NCBI GenBank assembly: GCA_027422505.1
Contig: JAPQWV010000333.1
Location: forward strand, 496,001 to 560,000
Origin: Craterostigma plantagineum
Taxonomy: Eukaryota > Streptophyta > Magnoliopsida > Lamiales > Linderniaceae
DNA length: 64,000 nt
Reading direction: 5' to 3'
This document shows positions 46,200 to 59,889 of this stretch, piece after piece. A program made the position numbers and the translations under genes. A model generated the notes under the pieces. It searched no databases. It saw only the letters and a list, made by a program, of their open reading frames with translations, and was not told the origin of the DNA. How positions within the stretch are numbered: the first letter of the stretch is position 1; the number at the start of each line of letters is the position of its first letter.

Positions 46200-46680
46200 C
46201 TATATTTCAACCTTATACCAGAGAAGTGCAAGATGTAAGATCTTATGGAAACTGTGGTTTTCGAGCAATATCTATATGTCTTCCTCTTCAGGAAGATGAA
46301 TGGATTATCATTCGACGTAACTTAATTGAAGAGCTGGAGATGTATAAAGTAAAACATATCAACATGTTTTGTGTTGAAGGATGGCTCAATGTCTACAATT
46401 CGCAAACTTTCTTCGAGTCAGGTAGTCATGCACCGTATAAGCATTGGTTGATTATGCCTAATATGGGTGTCTGATTGATTCGAAGTATAATGTGATATTG
46501 CATGTTATAAGCAATAAAGGTAGTATGACGTACATACCGCTTCGGTCTGCTCAGTCACCATGGTATCTTCATGTTGATATTGCAGTCGGCCAAGTTAATG
46601 ATAATCACTACGTCAAAGTTTCCTTATCTGAAGGTTACCCTATGCTGAGTATCATGCCACAATGAGTTTATTTCAGAGAC
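46200..46680 (+). pseudogene. OTU-like cysteine protease domain of the MULE protein
   Basis: The translation begins VQDVRSYGNCGFRAISICL, matching the OTU box (D-G-N-C-x-F-R); the Asp/Gly pair reads Tyr-Gly here but the nucleophile Cys is present. EDEWIIIRRNLIEELEMYKV and PYKHWLIMPNMGVLI follow, and after a stop NHYVKVSL with the catalytic His position (about 46600). OTU-type enzymes remove ubiquitin or ubiquitin-like tags. Fusion with or linkage to MULE/FAR1 transposases occurs in plants. Here the frame is broken. Confidence 0.7.
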
Positions 46681-46690
46681 AAATGTGCAG

Positions 46691-47508
46691 CATCATAGAT
46701 TACTCCTTATGTTAGTCTTATTAATAATTATGAAAAAATATTGCGTTTGTGCTCGTGATTATGTTATATTGAATTGATTAAAAAGATAATATTTACTTAA
46801 TTGTTATCTTTAATGCGCTTATTTAATTTTGCATAATAAGTAATATTTATGTTACACGAATATTATTAATTAAATTAATTAATTGTATTGATAAAGTTTT
46901 AAAATTTTAATATTTTAAAGTTAATATAAATGTGTGGCTATTAATAAATACGTATACAACAAGAAGTAAATTAAAATACCGTATTGTTATATCGTTGGAT
47001 AAATATGTTAATTAATGTTGTCGAATAATATTGAATAATGTTTTGGAATAAGTTATGCAATTAATATAGTTGAATTCTACATATAAAAAAATAAAAAAAA
47101 AAATTATTGATGAATTCATATGAGTATGCAACAAACTTGAGTGTTAGGGTGTAAAAAGGGATAAATAAGTGAATAGCATGACCCTATCTAGAATTGATTA
47201 ATGTTGGGACAATATACACATGCCTAATCGAAGGAGTTCTGTAGAAATATGACGTAAGTTTAACATAAATGATAAATGTAAGACGCCACGCATGACATGT
47301 GGCATGTGTGCTGAAACGCGTGTCTGATCGAAGACGATGAAATTAAAGACGGGGAAAAGGAGATGCAGCTATCCTAAGCTAATCCTCGGTTAATTCATTT
47401 TCTTTCCCAAAGGCACTACGCTTTCCTCGTTCCATCCGCTTCCCTGCTCTGAATCCCATAAGCGGCGTTGTTTCAGATTTGATATCGCCCGAAGTAAAGA
47501 TCGTTGAG
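46691..47508. other. AT-rich spacer and upstream region of the PP2A gene
   Basis: 46700-47130 is very AT-rich without frames. 47280-47508 is less AT-rich and probably contains the PP2A promoter and 5' leader. It has a CATGACATGTGGCATGTG palindromic stretch at about 47291-47308. No convincing TATA box position could be fixed. Confidence 0.4.
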
Positions 47509-51235
<3,727 letters not shown>

Positions 51236-51435
51236 ACATTAGTCATTCTGTGGAACATATGTTATCTGAAAACATATGAACAGCTAACTGCTGCTGAGTT
51301 TGCTCTTTTACGGTTCTTACTGAAAGAGGAGTTTGAAGGCATCTCTCCCTTCTATTTGCATGTTGGGTTATAAATGCTTTTATTTCTGTACGAAAAACTG
51401 AAAACCCGTTGTTCTCCTTTATCGATTGGTTTTAG

Positions 51436-52122
51436 TAGGGGTGGGCGTCGGGTCGGGTAGTCGGGTATCGGGTAGTTTGGGTTCAGGTAGTTCGGATTCG
51501 TAAGATTTTCACTACCCGACCCGATCTACGACGGATACCCGCTGGTCGGGTATACATCGGGTTCGGGACGTCGGGTACCATATTTTGAATTGAAAAAATA
51601 TGACTAAAAATATGATAATGCAATAAACATATCAAAATATCCATGTCATATATTAAATTTCACTTAAAATATTTGGATGCTTTATTTTCAATAAATATAA
51701 ACTATAGTTTTTATATGTCTATTTATAAAATTTTGAGAATATATTTTAAATTTTTACAATGATTTATTCATTGATAATAAAATATAACTTGTTATTATGC
51801 AATTAAAATAAGAAATAAATCGACATATTATTTAAAATTTTAATACCACTCTCGTTAGATATTGATATTAAGATATGTAATTATATTTCTTTAATGTTTA
51901 TGTATAAAAACTAATATATATTTTTTTTCAAAATAATTTGTCGGGTACCCGAATAACCCGATCGGATAGCAAATTACTACCCGATACCCGACCTGATTAA
52001 TAATTATCGGGTATCGGGTAATTCGATACTCGACAAATAACCCAAGTTACCCGACCCGATCTACCCGAACCCGATCGCGTTTGGGTAAAACCCGAATACC
52101 CGAACCCGAACGCCCATCCCTA
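51436..52122. mobile_element. hAT-type MITE (CGGGTA-rich) with 8-bp TSD
   Basis: The ends TAGGGGTGGGCG and CGCCCATCCCTA are inverted, flanked by the exact 8-bp duplication GGTTTTAG (51428-51435, 52123-52130). The arms consist of GGGTATCGGGTAG-type units. The middle is AT-rich with no transposase. It sits about 200 bp downstream of the PP2A stop codon. Confidence 0.9.
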
Positions 52123-52130
52123 GGTTTTAG

Positions 52131-52589
52131 GATAAAATTATACGATCTATCGCAAGATTTGAATAAGTTCGATCAGTCCATGTTGCGTGTAGTCAATTCG
52201 ATCTCACTTTTCTGGCCTTCCTCGATCTCAAATCACTGCATGATTTTTGCAGTCTTTTTGTTCCATCTTTTGAGAGTACCGCCCTAGCATCGCTTCCTAA
52301 TTCCTATTGCATGGTTGTTGAGCTTTTGGCTTTCGTTGGCGATCATTGTTCTGCGTCTTCTTAACACACTCAAATGCTTAATAAGTGTACTAAATTATGC
52401 AAGTAGTAAAACGAATGTAAGGAAAACAATGAGAAAATCGTCCCTCAAGATGCTCGAGTTCTAACGCGTCTCCTTGGAATCTTCCTTCGTGTTAATCCGG
52501 GTTCTAAGCTTTCTCTAGTCTTCTTGGCAACTTGAAGTGGTCCCGGTACGATATGGATGTAAACACTAAGTAGTAAACTGGTGACTGAT
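52131..52589. other. Spacer without recognisable gene
   Basis: Continuation of the PP2A downstream flank after the MITE. No frame or repeat stands out. Confidence 0.4.
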
Positions 52590-53414
52590 ATGTTGAACCT
52601 AATGTTGAGTCAGCACTGATGCCAACACAGAACGCACAGCGGAAAATTTAACGAACTTAGTGACGAAAATTGATAAACACGAGATGTAATTATGTGCAGC
52701 AAGTATAAGAACTTGCTGCGTTCCTCAAGGCGAAATTCCACTACAGCAATGGATGCAAAATAACTATCCGAAGATAGTAAAAACAAGCCTAGAAAACTAC
52801 GAATCTACACGATCATGAAAACTACGAAGTACTAAGACTTCTGAAAACCTACAAAGTCCTAAGACTTTTGCAAACCGAATACTAGGCTAAAAGGACACTC
52901 TCGTGACAAGTAAAACTCGCTCAAATTCGATATGTGCTTCGCTCATGATTTTTGCTCAATATGTCGCTCAAAAGCACTCCATGAAAGCTCTCAAATTTCT
53001 CATCAAAAAGCGTACTTATGGCAGCTCGAAAATCCTTCTTTTATAAGCCTTGGCTCCCTCTTGAATTGGTAAAAGATCCCTTGGATATCTTCTAAAATAT
53101 CTCATAGAAGATCTCTCCAAATATAGTAAATATTTGATTCGATCTTCTCTCCTTATTGGTTGATCTCATATCTTCTATTTTTAGTAAGTGCACTCCTATT
53201 TTCGCTCCAGCTTATCCACGCGATTTCAACACGGTTTGAACCCTTCCTATCCTTATTCAAGACCTGGACAATACTAAGAAAATATCCCGTGATTAATTTA
53301 AATAGGTTTTGGGCATGAAAGATAAAACTGAAGGTTGACCAGTTCTCAGCCACAATATCGACTGGAATGTGAGATCAACATTATTGTCAACATTGAGCTA
53401 GTCAACATTAACAA
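52590..53414 (-). repeat. Putative 3' LTR of Sirevirus-like copia element
   Basis: The right end is set by ...CAACATTAACA at 53414 followed by ATCTCCCCCTTTTT, the reverse complement of AAAAAGGGGGAGAT, a copia PPT. The left border (near 52590) is a guess because no second LTR copy is present for comparison. Confidence 0.45.
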
Positions 53415-55278
53415 TCTCCCCCTTTTTATCTTTCTTCCCAAAACCCGTGCAGAATTAAAAGTTCCAAAACTCCCCCTGAAGGCAAAATCTACTCAACCAC
53501 ATATTAAAAGATGGTTAGAGTAAACGCAAATGAATAGCGATTGATCTATTCAAAGTACTACGAAAATAGCACATAGCCATAACAAGGTCTAAAGTTAAAC
53601 ATCTGCAAAATATATTCGGGTAGTAAGCAGGCAAACATGTAAACATACCGGAAAGCAAATCAGCATGCACATAGTAAAACAAAAAATCAGAGAATCAATT
53701 ATGCATGCAAAAAAATCAATCAGAGCAGGTCATCATGGAGCATGTCGACTCTTCCTTTCTGGATGTTTCCTCTGATGCTCTCGCTGCTTCTCCTTCTTGG
53801 TCAGCTCCCCCTGTTTGTTCGGCTCCTTATTATGCTCCCCTGACACCAATCTCCCCCTTTTTATCTGCACAGCCTTCTCCCCCTTTTTGGGAAGAAAGAA
53901 AAAAACTCAGAGAACTTCTCTGTTAGCCAACTTGCAGATGTCGAGGCAAATGTGGAACTAACATCTGGTCCAACATTCTGAGACTCAGAAACAAGTTAGT
54001 TCGCCATAAAGTAGTCAACGATAAATCCAAAAATAATAAGATGAGAGCAGAAAGATAACCCTCTATTATATCAACCACAATCAAGAACAGAGAGTAATTT
54101 CAGCGCAAGTTCGAACTATGAAATAGGTATGCGAAAGTGATGAGAGCTTAGTCGAACCTAAAAAATATCCAATGACACAAATAAAACGGTCACTCAGAAT
54201 AGGAATAAATTGTGGTGTAAGTGAGTGAAGTAAACTAATCGTTGGTATGAAGAGCATTTAGACAGTTTGAGGATGTGGTCGAATTAGGTCAAACCTGTCT
54301 AAGTAAACATGGAGCTAAAAACAGTATATGGAGGCATCGTCATGTGAAAATATAGGAGCAATTCAGATTATGATTCAACCAAAAATACCAAGTCAAGAAT
54401 CATAGTAGGATCGAGCGAGACTAACCGTTTGAGCGTCGATGATGAGCACTTGAGACAAGCGTAACGAGCTGTTCTTCGAAGATTTCTAATGCAATTCTGA
54501 GAGATATCTAAACTAGACAACTGACACATGCTGACTTAAAAACTAATCCACATAAACGAAAGCACAAAAAAATATAGCATGATCAAACTGACAGTCACAT
54601 ATGTTGCCCCAACATAAGACTCAACATTCTACTCTGAAATTCGAGACTTTTCTGTTCAACACCCTAAACTCAATTCCCTTTCATTTTCTGCCCTACTTAC
54701 CTCAATATAGACTAGTAATATTAAGCACAGCCCTTATAAGATCCTTATCATCAAGGTTAGGATTTTTGTCGCAAAGAGTGCATCGTCACCGCGAATGCCG
54801 TGCACCTAGGGAAGCTTATTACCTGAACCTGTATCTTGAAAAGGGATCACGAGTTTTTTTTTTAAGGAAGAGGGTCATTTCAGGGAACGTTCTAGGTGAG
54901 TCAAATCATTTCACAGAATAACAGAGAGAACATTAAATCAAATATCAAAGCAGTAACGATCAACTTCGACTTCTGCTATGTTGATCCAAATGTTGGACCA
55001 ACATTCAGACAGACTGATGCAGACCTATGGACTTTTTCAGGTCCGAAAACCTTTCAAAATCCAATGCTTTCGTGAAAATGTCAGCTAACTAATGTTTCGT
55101 GTCTATATGCTCAATGCGCACTAATTCTTTCTCTACCATATCTCTCAGAAAATGATGCCTTATATCTATATGCTTCGTGCGTGAATGCTAGATAGGATTC
55201 TTACATATGTTGATGGCACTAAGGTTATCACAATACATGAGGACTGACTCGCACTCTAAACCATAGTCACACAACATG
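53415..55278 (-). other. 3' untranslated region of the Sirevirus-like element with repeated PPT-like tracts
   Basis: CTCCCC tracts (PPT on the minus strand) occur at 53415, 53470, 53805, 53850 and 53877. Recurrent short ACATT(G/C) phrases (GTTGACCAACATT type) also appear. No coding domain is seen in 1.86 kb. Long noncoding 3' regions with several PPT copies are reported for Sirevirus copia elements. Confidence 0.5.
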
Positions 55279-55947
55279 CTATTCAACCATATTAATTGCG
55301 TACACCACTACCCGCCGCAACATTTTTAGACTCAGCAGTAAATAAAGACACGCAATTTGCTTCTTACTATACCATGCAACTAAATTGTTACCTAAGAAGA
55401 AACAACCGTCACTTGTGCTCTTGCGATCATCCTCGTCACCTGCCCAATCAGCATCGCTATAGCCTACAAGACTCATATTAGTATCTTTAGAGAACCACAA
55501 TCCTAGGCTACACGATCTACTCACATGACGAAGAATACGCTTAACGGCATTAAGATGAGAAACCTTAGGCTCAGGCTGATATCTAGCACATAAGTATACA
55601 CTATACATAATGTCGGGTTTACTCGCTGAAAGATATAATATGCTGCCTATCATGGAACTATACGATGTGGGGTCAACATTCTGTCCAACATTACCTTTAC
55701 TTACCTTCTGAGTTGAACCCATTCGTGTTTTCATTACCTTGGCAGTATCTTTCCCAAATTTCTTCACAGTGTTCTTAGCGTACTTCTCCTTACCAAACTC
55801 CTTAAGCTTCGGCATGCCTCTGATCACCTCATGTTTGATAAGCTGTTCCCATGTTCGGTAGTTAATGTGCCCCAGTTTGTAATGCCGAGGTATGACACCG
55901 TCTTCGTCTTTCGATAGTTGGCACACTCCTCGACACCAGATTTTCAC
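55279..55947 (-). pseudogene. Sirevirus-like Pol: GAG-pre-integrase fused to RNase H region
   Basis: A 222-codon frame. The N-terminal part has HYKLGHINYRTWEQLIKHEV and RGMPKLKEFGKEKY (GAG-pre-integrase). Directly after it come KKFGKDTAKVMKTRMGSTQK, DPTSYSSMIGSILYLSASKP, DIMYSVYLCARYQPEP, LVGYSDADWAGDEDDRKSTS and GCFFLGNNLVAWYSKKQ (end of RT and RNase H). The integrase core and nearly all of RT are missing, yet the frame is kept across the join. It frameshifts soon after AWYSKKQ. Confidence 0.85.
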
Positions 55948-57560
55948 CGACTAGATAGCAGTTGTCACTCGATCTTTTTCCAGCCATAACTCGAACACCA
56001 TTGCTGTTAAAAACCTCACAACATCCCTTAAATCTTACCTCAAGGTCGTCGTCGCATAGCTGACTTATGCTAATCAGATTAGCCACAAGTCCGTCGACGT
56101 GTAGAACGTTGCTCAGCTTTGGAAAGTCGGGCACGTTCAATCTGCCCCGACCGAGAATCCACCCTTTAGCACCCCCTCCGAACGTCACAGATCCACTCCT
56201 TAAAGGCATGTACTCACTAAGGTATTCTTTGGTACCCGTCATATGTCGTGAACACCCGCTATCGAAGTACCAAGAACCTATCACGTTAGCTCGCAAAGAG
56301 GTATATACGACATTGCACTTATAAACAGACTTCTCTACCCAAACTTTCTTAGATGGTAAAACAGCATTTGGTTTGCCAGAATTCAAAGGTGAGCCAGCTG
56401 AATTATCTCCAGACATACTTTTCAACACTGATTTCTCAATGTTGAGCGGAATGTTGAAGGACATTTCAGCCGACATCGATTTCTTTGCAGAAATCTCCCC
56501 CTTCAATTTTCCAGCAATACGGCTTTATATGGCCAGGCTCCATGCAGTGACGACATTTAAAAGATCTATCTATCCTTAGACTTTACGGCAGCATACTTAG
56601 AATTTTCGCAACAATGGCAGTTTCACTAACATTACTCGAAGCATGTGATTTTTCTTAACAAAAACTATCTTCGGCTGAACATGCGACACGGGTTTAGGGA
56701 TTTCACAAGGGGTTGATTACAATATCCTAGACCCTGCTTATCATAGATACCGAGAGATAATACCTCATCAAGGGTTGATTTACCCTTGTTCATTCTCGCA
56801 ACGTCTCGTCAGCCTTATCCACTCGCTTCTGTAGCTGTTCGATTTCTCTGTCCTTCCGTGTTAGCACAGCTTCCATTTGTTCATCCCTTCAAGTAGTCCT
56901 TCGATCACCTTTTCTTTCTTTTCATTCTCCTCGGACAGAACTTTCACGGCAGCTTTGAGTTGCGCATTTTTTGCCTTCTCTATTTCATATTGTTCGGACA
57001 GTAGCTTCAAGGCTGCACAATCATCTATATCTAGATTTGCATCATCAGAACTCAGAAAACCATCAAACAGTTTGAGTCATCATAATCGAAATAATCTGTT
57101 TTTCAGATGCTGAGACAGATGTTGGTTCAACATCCAGATCAACATCTGTTAACGCAGTGAATCCAATCTGTTGATCTTCGTCGTCTGAGAAGGATTGAAT
57201 GGTCACTGATGATTGCTTAGTCTCCTTTGCACACTGTTCTTCCTCTTCATCATCGAAGAGGTCGACCCGAAGTGATTTTCCACGCTTGCGAAGGTGTTAC
57301 GCGCATCATTGGCATAATGACCCCACCCGAGCATGCATGGCTCTCACTGAATCCAAGTCAATCTTCTTCTTTTCGTCAGTATTGCGTTTGAAGTAAGGAG
57401 GCGCAGACGAAGACTCTGTCTTGGCATTCTGGCCCTTCCTGAATGTTGGGCCAACATTCTGCTCAACATTCTTCTTCTGAATGACTTTGCAAATTTCTTC
57501 CGAGCATAGCCTATCCTCATCATCGTCAGAGTCAATTTCATCAGTTTGCACCTTGGATGA
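55948..57560 (-). pseudogene. Sirevirus-like Gag and protease remnant
   Basis: On the minus strand from about 57550: an acidic region (DEIDSDDDEDRLCSEE), a coiled-coil stretch (LSEENEKKEKVIEGLLEGMN, about 56940-56880), MNKGKSTLDEVLSL and DKQGLGYCN in broken frames (about 56790-56710), the zinc knuckle CRHCMEPGHIKPYC (about 56560-56519), and the protease motif WYFDSGCSRHMTGTKEYLSE (about 56272-56213) with LSNVLHVDGLVANLISISQL after it. The frame 55862-56506 covers the knuckle-to-protease part intact. The order gag-PR-(INT)-RH fits copia. Confidence 0.85.
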
Positions 57561-57689
57561 CTGACTGACTAGAGCAATGCTTTTGCCGCGTGATGCCCCT
57601 TTTGAACGTCAAGATTGGTCAGATCAGAGTGAGCAAGCATCGAAGGAGGGTTGTGGCACACATTCATGGCCTGAAAGCCATGACCGTGA

Positions 57690-58060
57690 CAAAAGCCACT
57701 GCCTAAAGTCACGGTCGTGACACGCTAGGTGAGTGACCGTGAATCCGCAGTCATGAACGTGAGGCAGGCACCATGTGGTTCTGAGCCTCGACAGAGGGCT
57801 GTTACCGAGATTTACGGCCGTGAAGCAGCCAACCCGTGGCCATGAGTGCAAAGGGACGGGCCGCTGAATATTCACGGCCGTGAAGTAACCACCATGAGGC
57901 CATGGGTCGCGGCAGAGGGATACTGCCAATTTTCACGCCCGTGAAGCACCCACCACGTGGCTGTGGGCTGCGGCTAAGGGCTACTGCTGAGATTCACAGC
58001 CTTGAAGTGGTCACCACGTGGCCGTGATCCACGGCTGAGGGCTGCTGGGTTGTTTAACGG
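57690..58060. repeat. ~61-bp minisatellite built on CACGGCCGTGAA
   Basis: At least four tandem units of about 61 bp between 57810 and 58055, each with a palindromic TTCACGGCCGTGAA, a CCACCACGTGGCCGTG-like part and a CGGC(A/T)GAGGGCTGCTG part, preceded by more diverged copies from about 57690. It is GC-rich against AT-rich surroundings, upstream of the gag remnant in element orientation. Confidence 0.8.
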
Positions 58061-58639
58061 CCGTGAATATTTCCTGCACAGGCCTTGAAGGTTGGCAGCG
58101 AGTGGTTTAGAGTGGTGAGAAGCTCAGTCGAAGGGCGGTTGGTGTTGTTGGAAAATAGAATTTATTGGAGTCGAAATCTTAGCAATAACATTGTTATACA
58201 TACCAACTGATGATTAACAACATAAATCAGTAGGAAAACATTTTACAGTAAGCATCCACAAGAAATCAACAAAAAATCAAATAGAACAAAACAGCTTCAC
58301 ATCCCTGATATCAAAACAATCATGACTACATCAATGACAAAAGAAACCCGGTCATGACTTCGCATCAATAAAGTAAACATCAATCATCTTATATCACATT
58401 AGGTCATATAATGTGTTAATGACGTAGCGATATTTCATACTTGGAGGCAAGCTGTCAAACAATTGAAGTTCGTCCGAGTGATTGATGAGCATATAACTAA
58501 CTTTTGATCCGTGCTAAGACCGTACATGGCATCGACTTGTTCGAATACTTTATACTTCTTCGGAATTATATCAATTTCGACCTCGGCCATGGAAATGAAA
58601 GGTCGGAGTGCAGCACTTGTCTCAGCTCAGCACAATATT
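58061..58639. other. Spacer between Sirevirus remnant and LINE
   Basis: AT-rich with no recognisable frame. It may include the Sirevirus 5' end and the LINE 5' untranslated region. No LTR or PBS was identified. Confidence 0.4.
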
Positions 58640-58689
58640 TACCAATAATGTTGGTAAACAACCAAACAGAGGGCGCCGCCGGTCACGGT

Positions 58690-59665
58690 GACGACGACGC
58701 CCCCTACCATCGGAGCTACCAGTGGTGATGGTGCATTGATTATGAGTGAGGAATCGCAATCGAAGTCATGTTCTGTGAAAGTGAAGTCAGGTACTATTCC
58801 ATTGGTGCTAAAATCGCCTACCTCGATTGGCAGATCTGAGACATTGGCGAAGGAGTGGCCGACTCTGGAGGAATCTATTGGGCGATCAACTAAATCAATT
58901 AAGTCACCTACGATACCAAATCAGTGGGTGCAATTCAGTGCGGGAATGGTACAAGAGCAGGACGAACGTCTTGAGTTTTTTGAACCGAAAACTAAGGGGG
59001 TATAGAAATTGGTTCAGTGGATGTTGATGAGATTAAGGCTGAAGTTGAGCACTGGAATTCAGCGGTTTTGTGCTATGTGCTTGGATCAAATCCCCCTATA
59101 GTGTTATGGCAGGGTTTCTGAAGCACAAATGGGATAATTTAGGGTTGAGGAATGTATGGCAGGTGCGGCAGGGACTATTCTTGGCCAGATTTGAAAGGGT
59201 GGCGGAGAGGGACAACATCCTACAAACTCAGTTTCTACACTTTGATAGGAAACATATGGTTCCTGCTCCTTGGACTGAAAACACTCAGCTCACTAAGGTA
59301 GGGGTGGAGGCAGTCCCAATCTGGATTCATCTCCCGCAGCTCGAGTTGAAGTATTGGGGACCCAAGACCTTGAGTAAGCTGACCAGTTTAATTGGCAAAC
59401 CTATTATGACTGATAGCTGCACTCGGAAAAAGGAACGCATACACTATGCTAGGGTGCTTGTGGAGGTGAACCTAAGCAACCGTTGAAGGACAATATTCAG
59501 TTTATGAATGAAAGAGGACAAGTCATGGAGCAGAAAGTTCATTATGAGTGGAAACCTGTGCATTGCTCTAAGTGTGGAAAGTACGGGCATGAAGAAGCCA
59601 TCTGTAGGAAGGATACCAAAAAAATTTGGCAAAAAACCTGTGCAGAAAACTGCTCCAGATAACAA
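58690..59665 (+). pseudogene. LINE ORF1: DUF4283-type protein with zinc knuckle
   Basis: An N-terminal Ser/Thr-rich segment is followed by an acidic KAEVEHWNSAVLCYVLGSNP, then the DUF4283-like core MAGFLKHKWDNLGLRNVWQV, LFLARFERVAERDNIL, WTENTQLTKVGVEAVPIWIH and LPQLELKYWG to TLSKLTSLIGKP, and a CCHC knuckle CSKCGKYGHEEAIC (59564-59605). Such proteins bind LINE RNA. Frameshifts near 59000, 59090 and 59480 break it. Confidence 0.85.
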
Positions 59666-59889
59666 TACATCAGCCCAGCCTGAGGCTCCTGTACAGGAGC
59701 ATCCTGAACCAGTGATCCTAACTCATCTGCCTAAACTCCAAGATGGGCAAACAGTAGGTCAGAACTCCATAACCTCAGGGAGAGGTGAGGAGAGTGGGGG
59801 TTTATGGGCTGATATGGTTCAGATGGAAGAGCATGGGAAGAAGCTTGGTCCATGGGGTTCCCCTTCAAAGCAGAGGGTCCATGGCCAAG

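Larger units (their letters stand above)
42980..46690 (+). pseudogene. Mutator-like (FAR1-type) transposase with OTU-like domain
   Basis: Pieces in order: an acidic leader exon (about 42980-43070); an N-terminal DNA-binding region with KVDCPFELKEHQRQVIGRSL, CGIHNHELAVDLEGHPYSRR and PRAILSTLKKHNVDDLSTSK (43240-43615); an insertion (43616-44650); the MULE core with DLFFAHPKSLEIWHAFPHV, ATYKTNRYKMPLLEIIGVTS, FCIAFVLMQKENEVNYKW and CVIVTDKELALLKAC (44770-45110); a likely intron (45278-45382, GT-AG); WLTPYKEMLLSAWTDKF and RVESQQAKLKRYW; and a SWIM zinc finger CQLRTSHGLPCAHE (about 45729-45772). An OTU-like protease domain follows (46200-46680). Several stops and frameshifts show it is dead. MULE transposases cut and paste DNA between long terminal inverted repeats, which I could not identify here. 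Confidence 0.85.

Noticed and set aside
42150..47160. Terminal inverted repeats of the Mutator-like element
   Set aside because: Short TTTACACCC matches at about 42172 and 47149 are too short and poorly extended to call ends.
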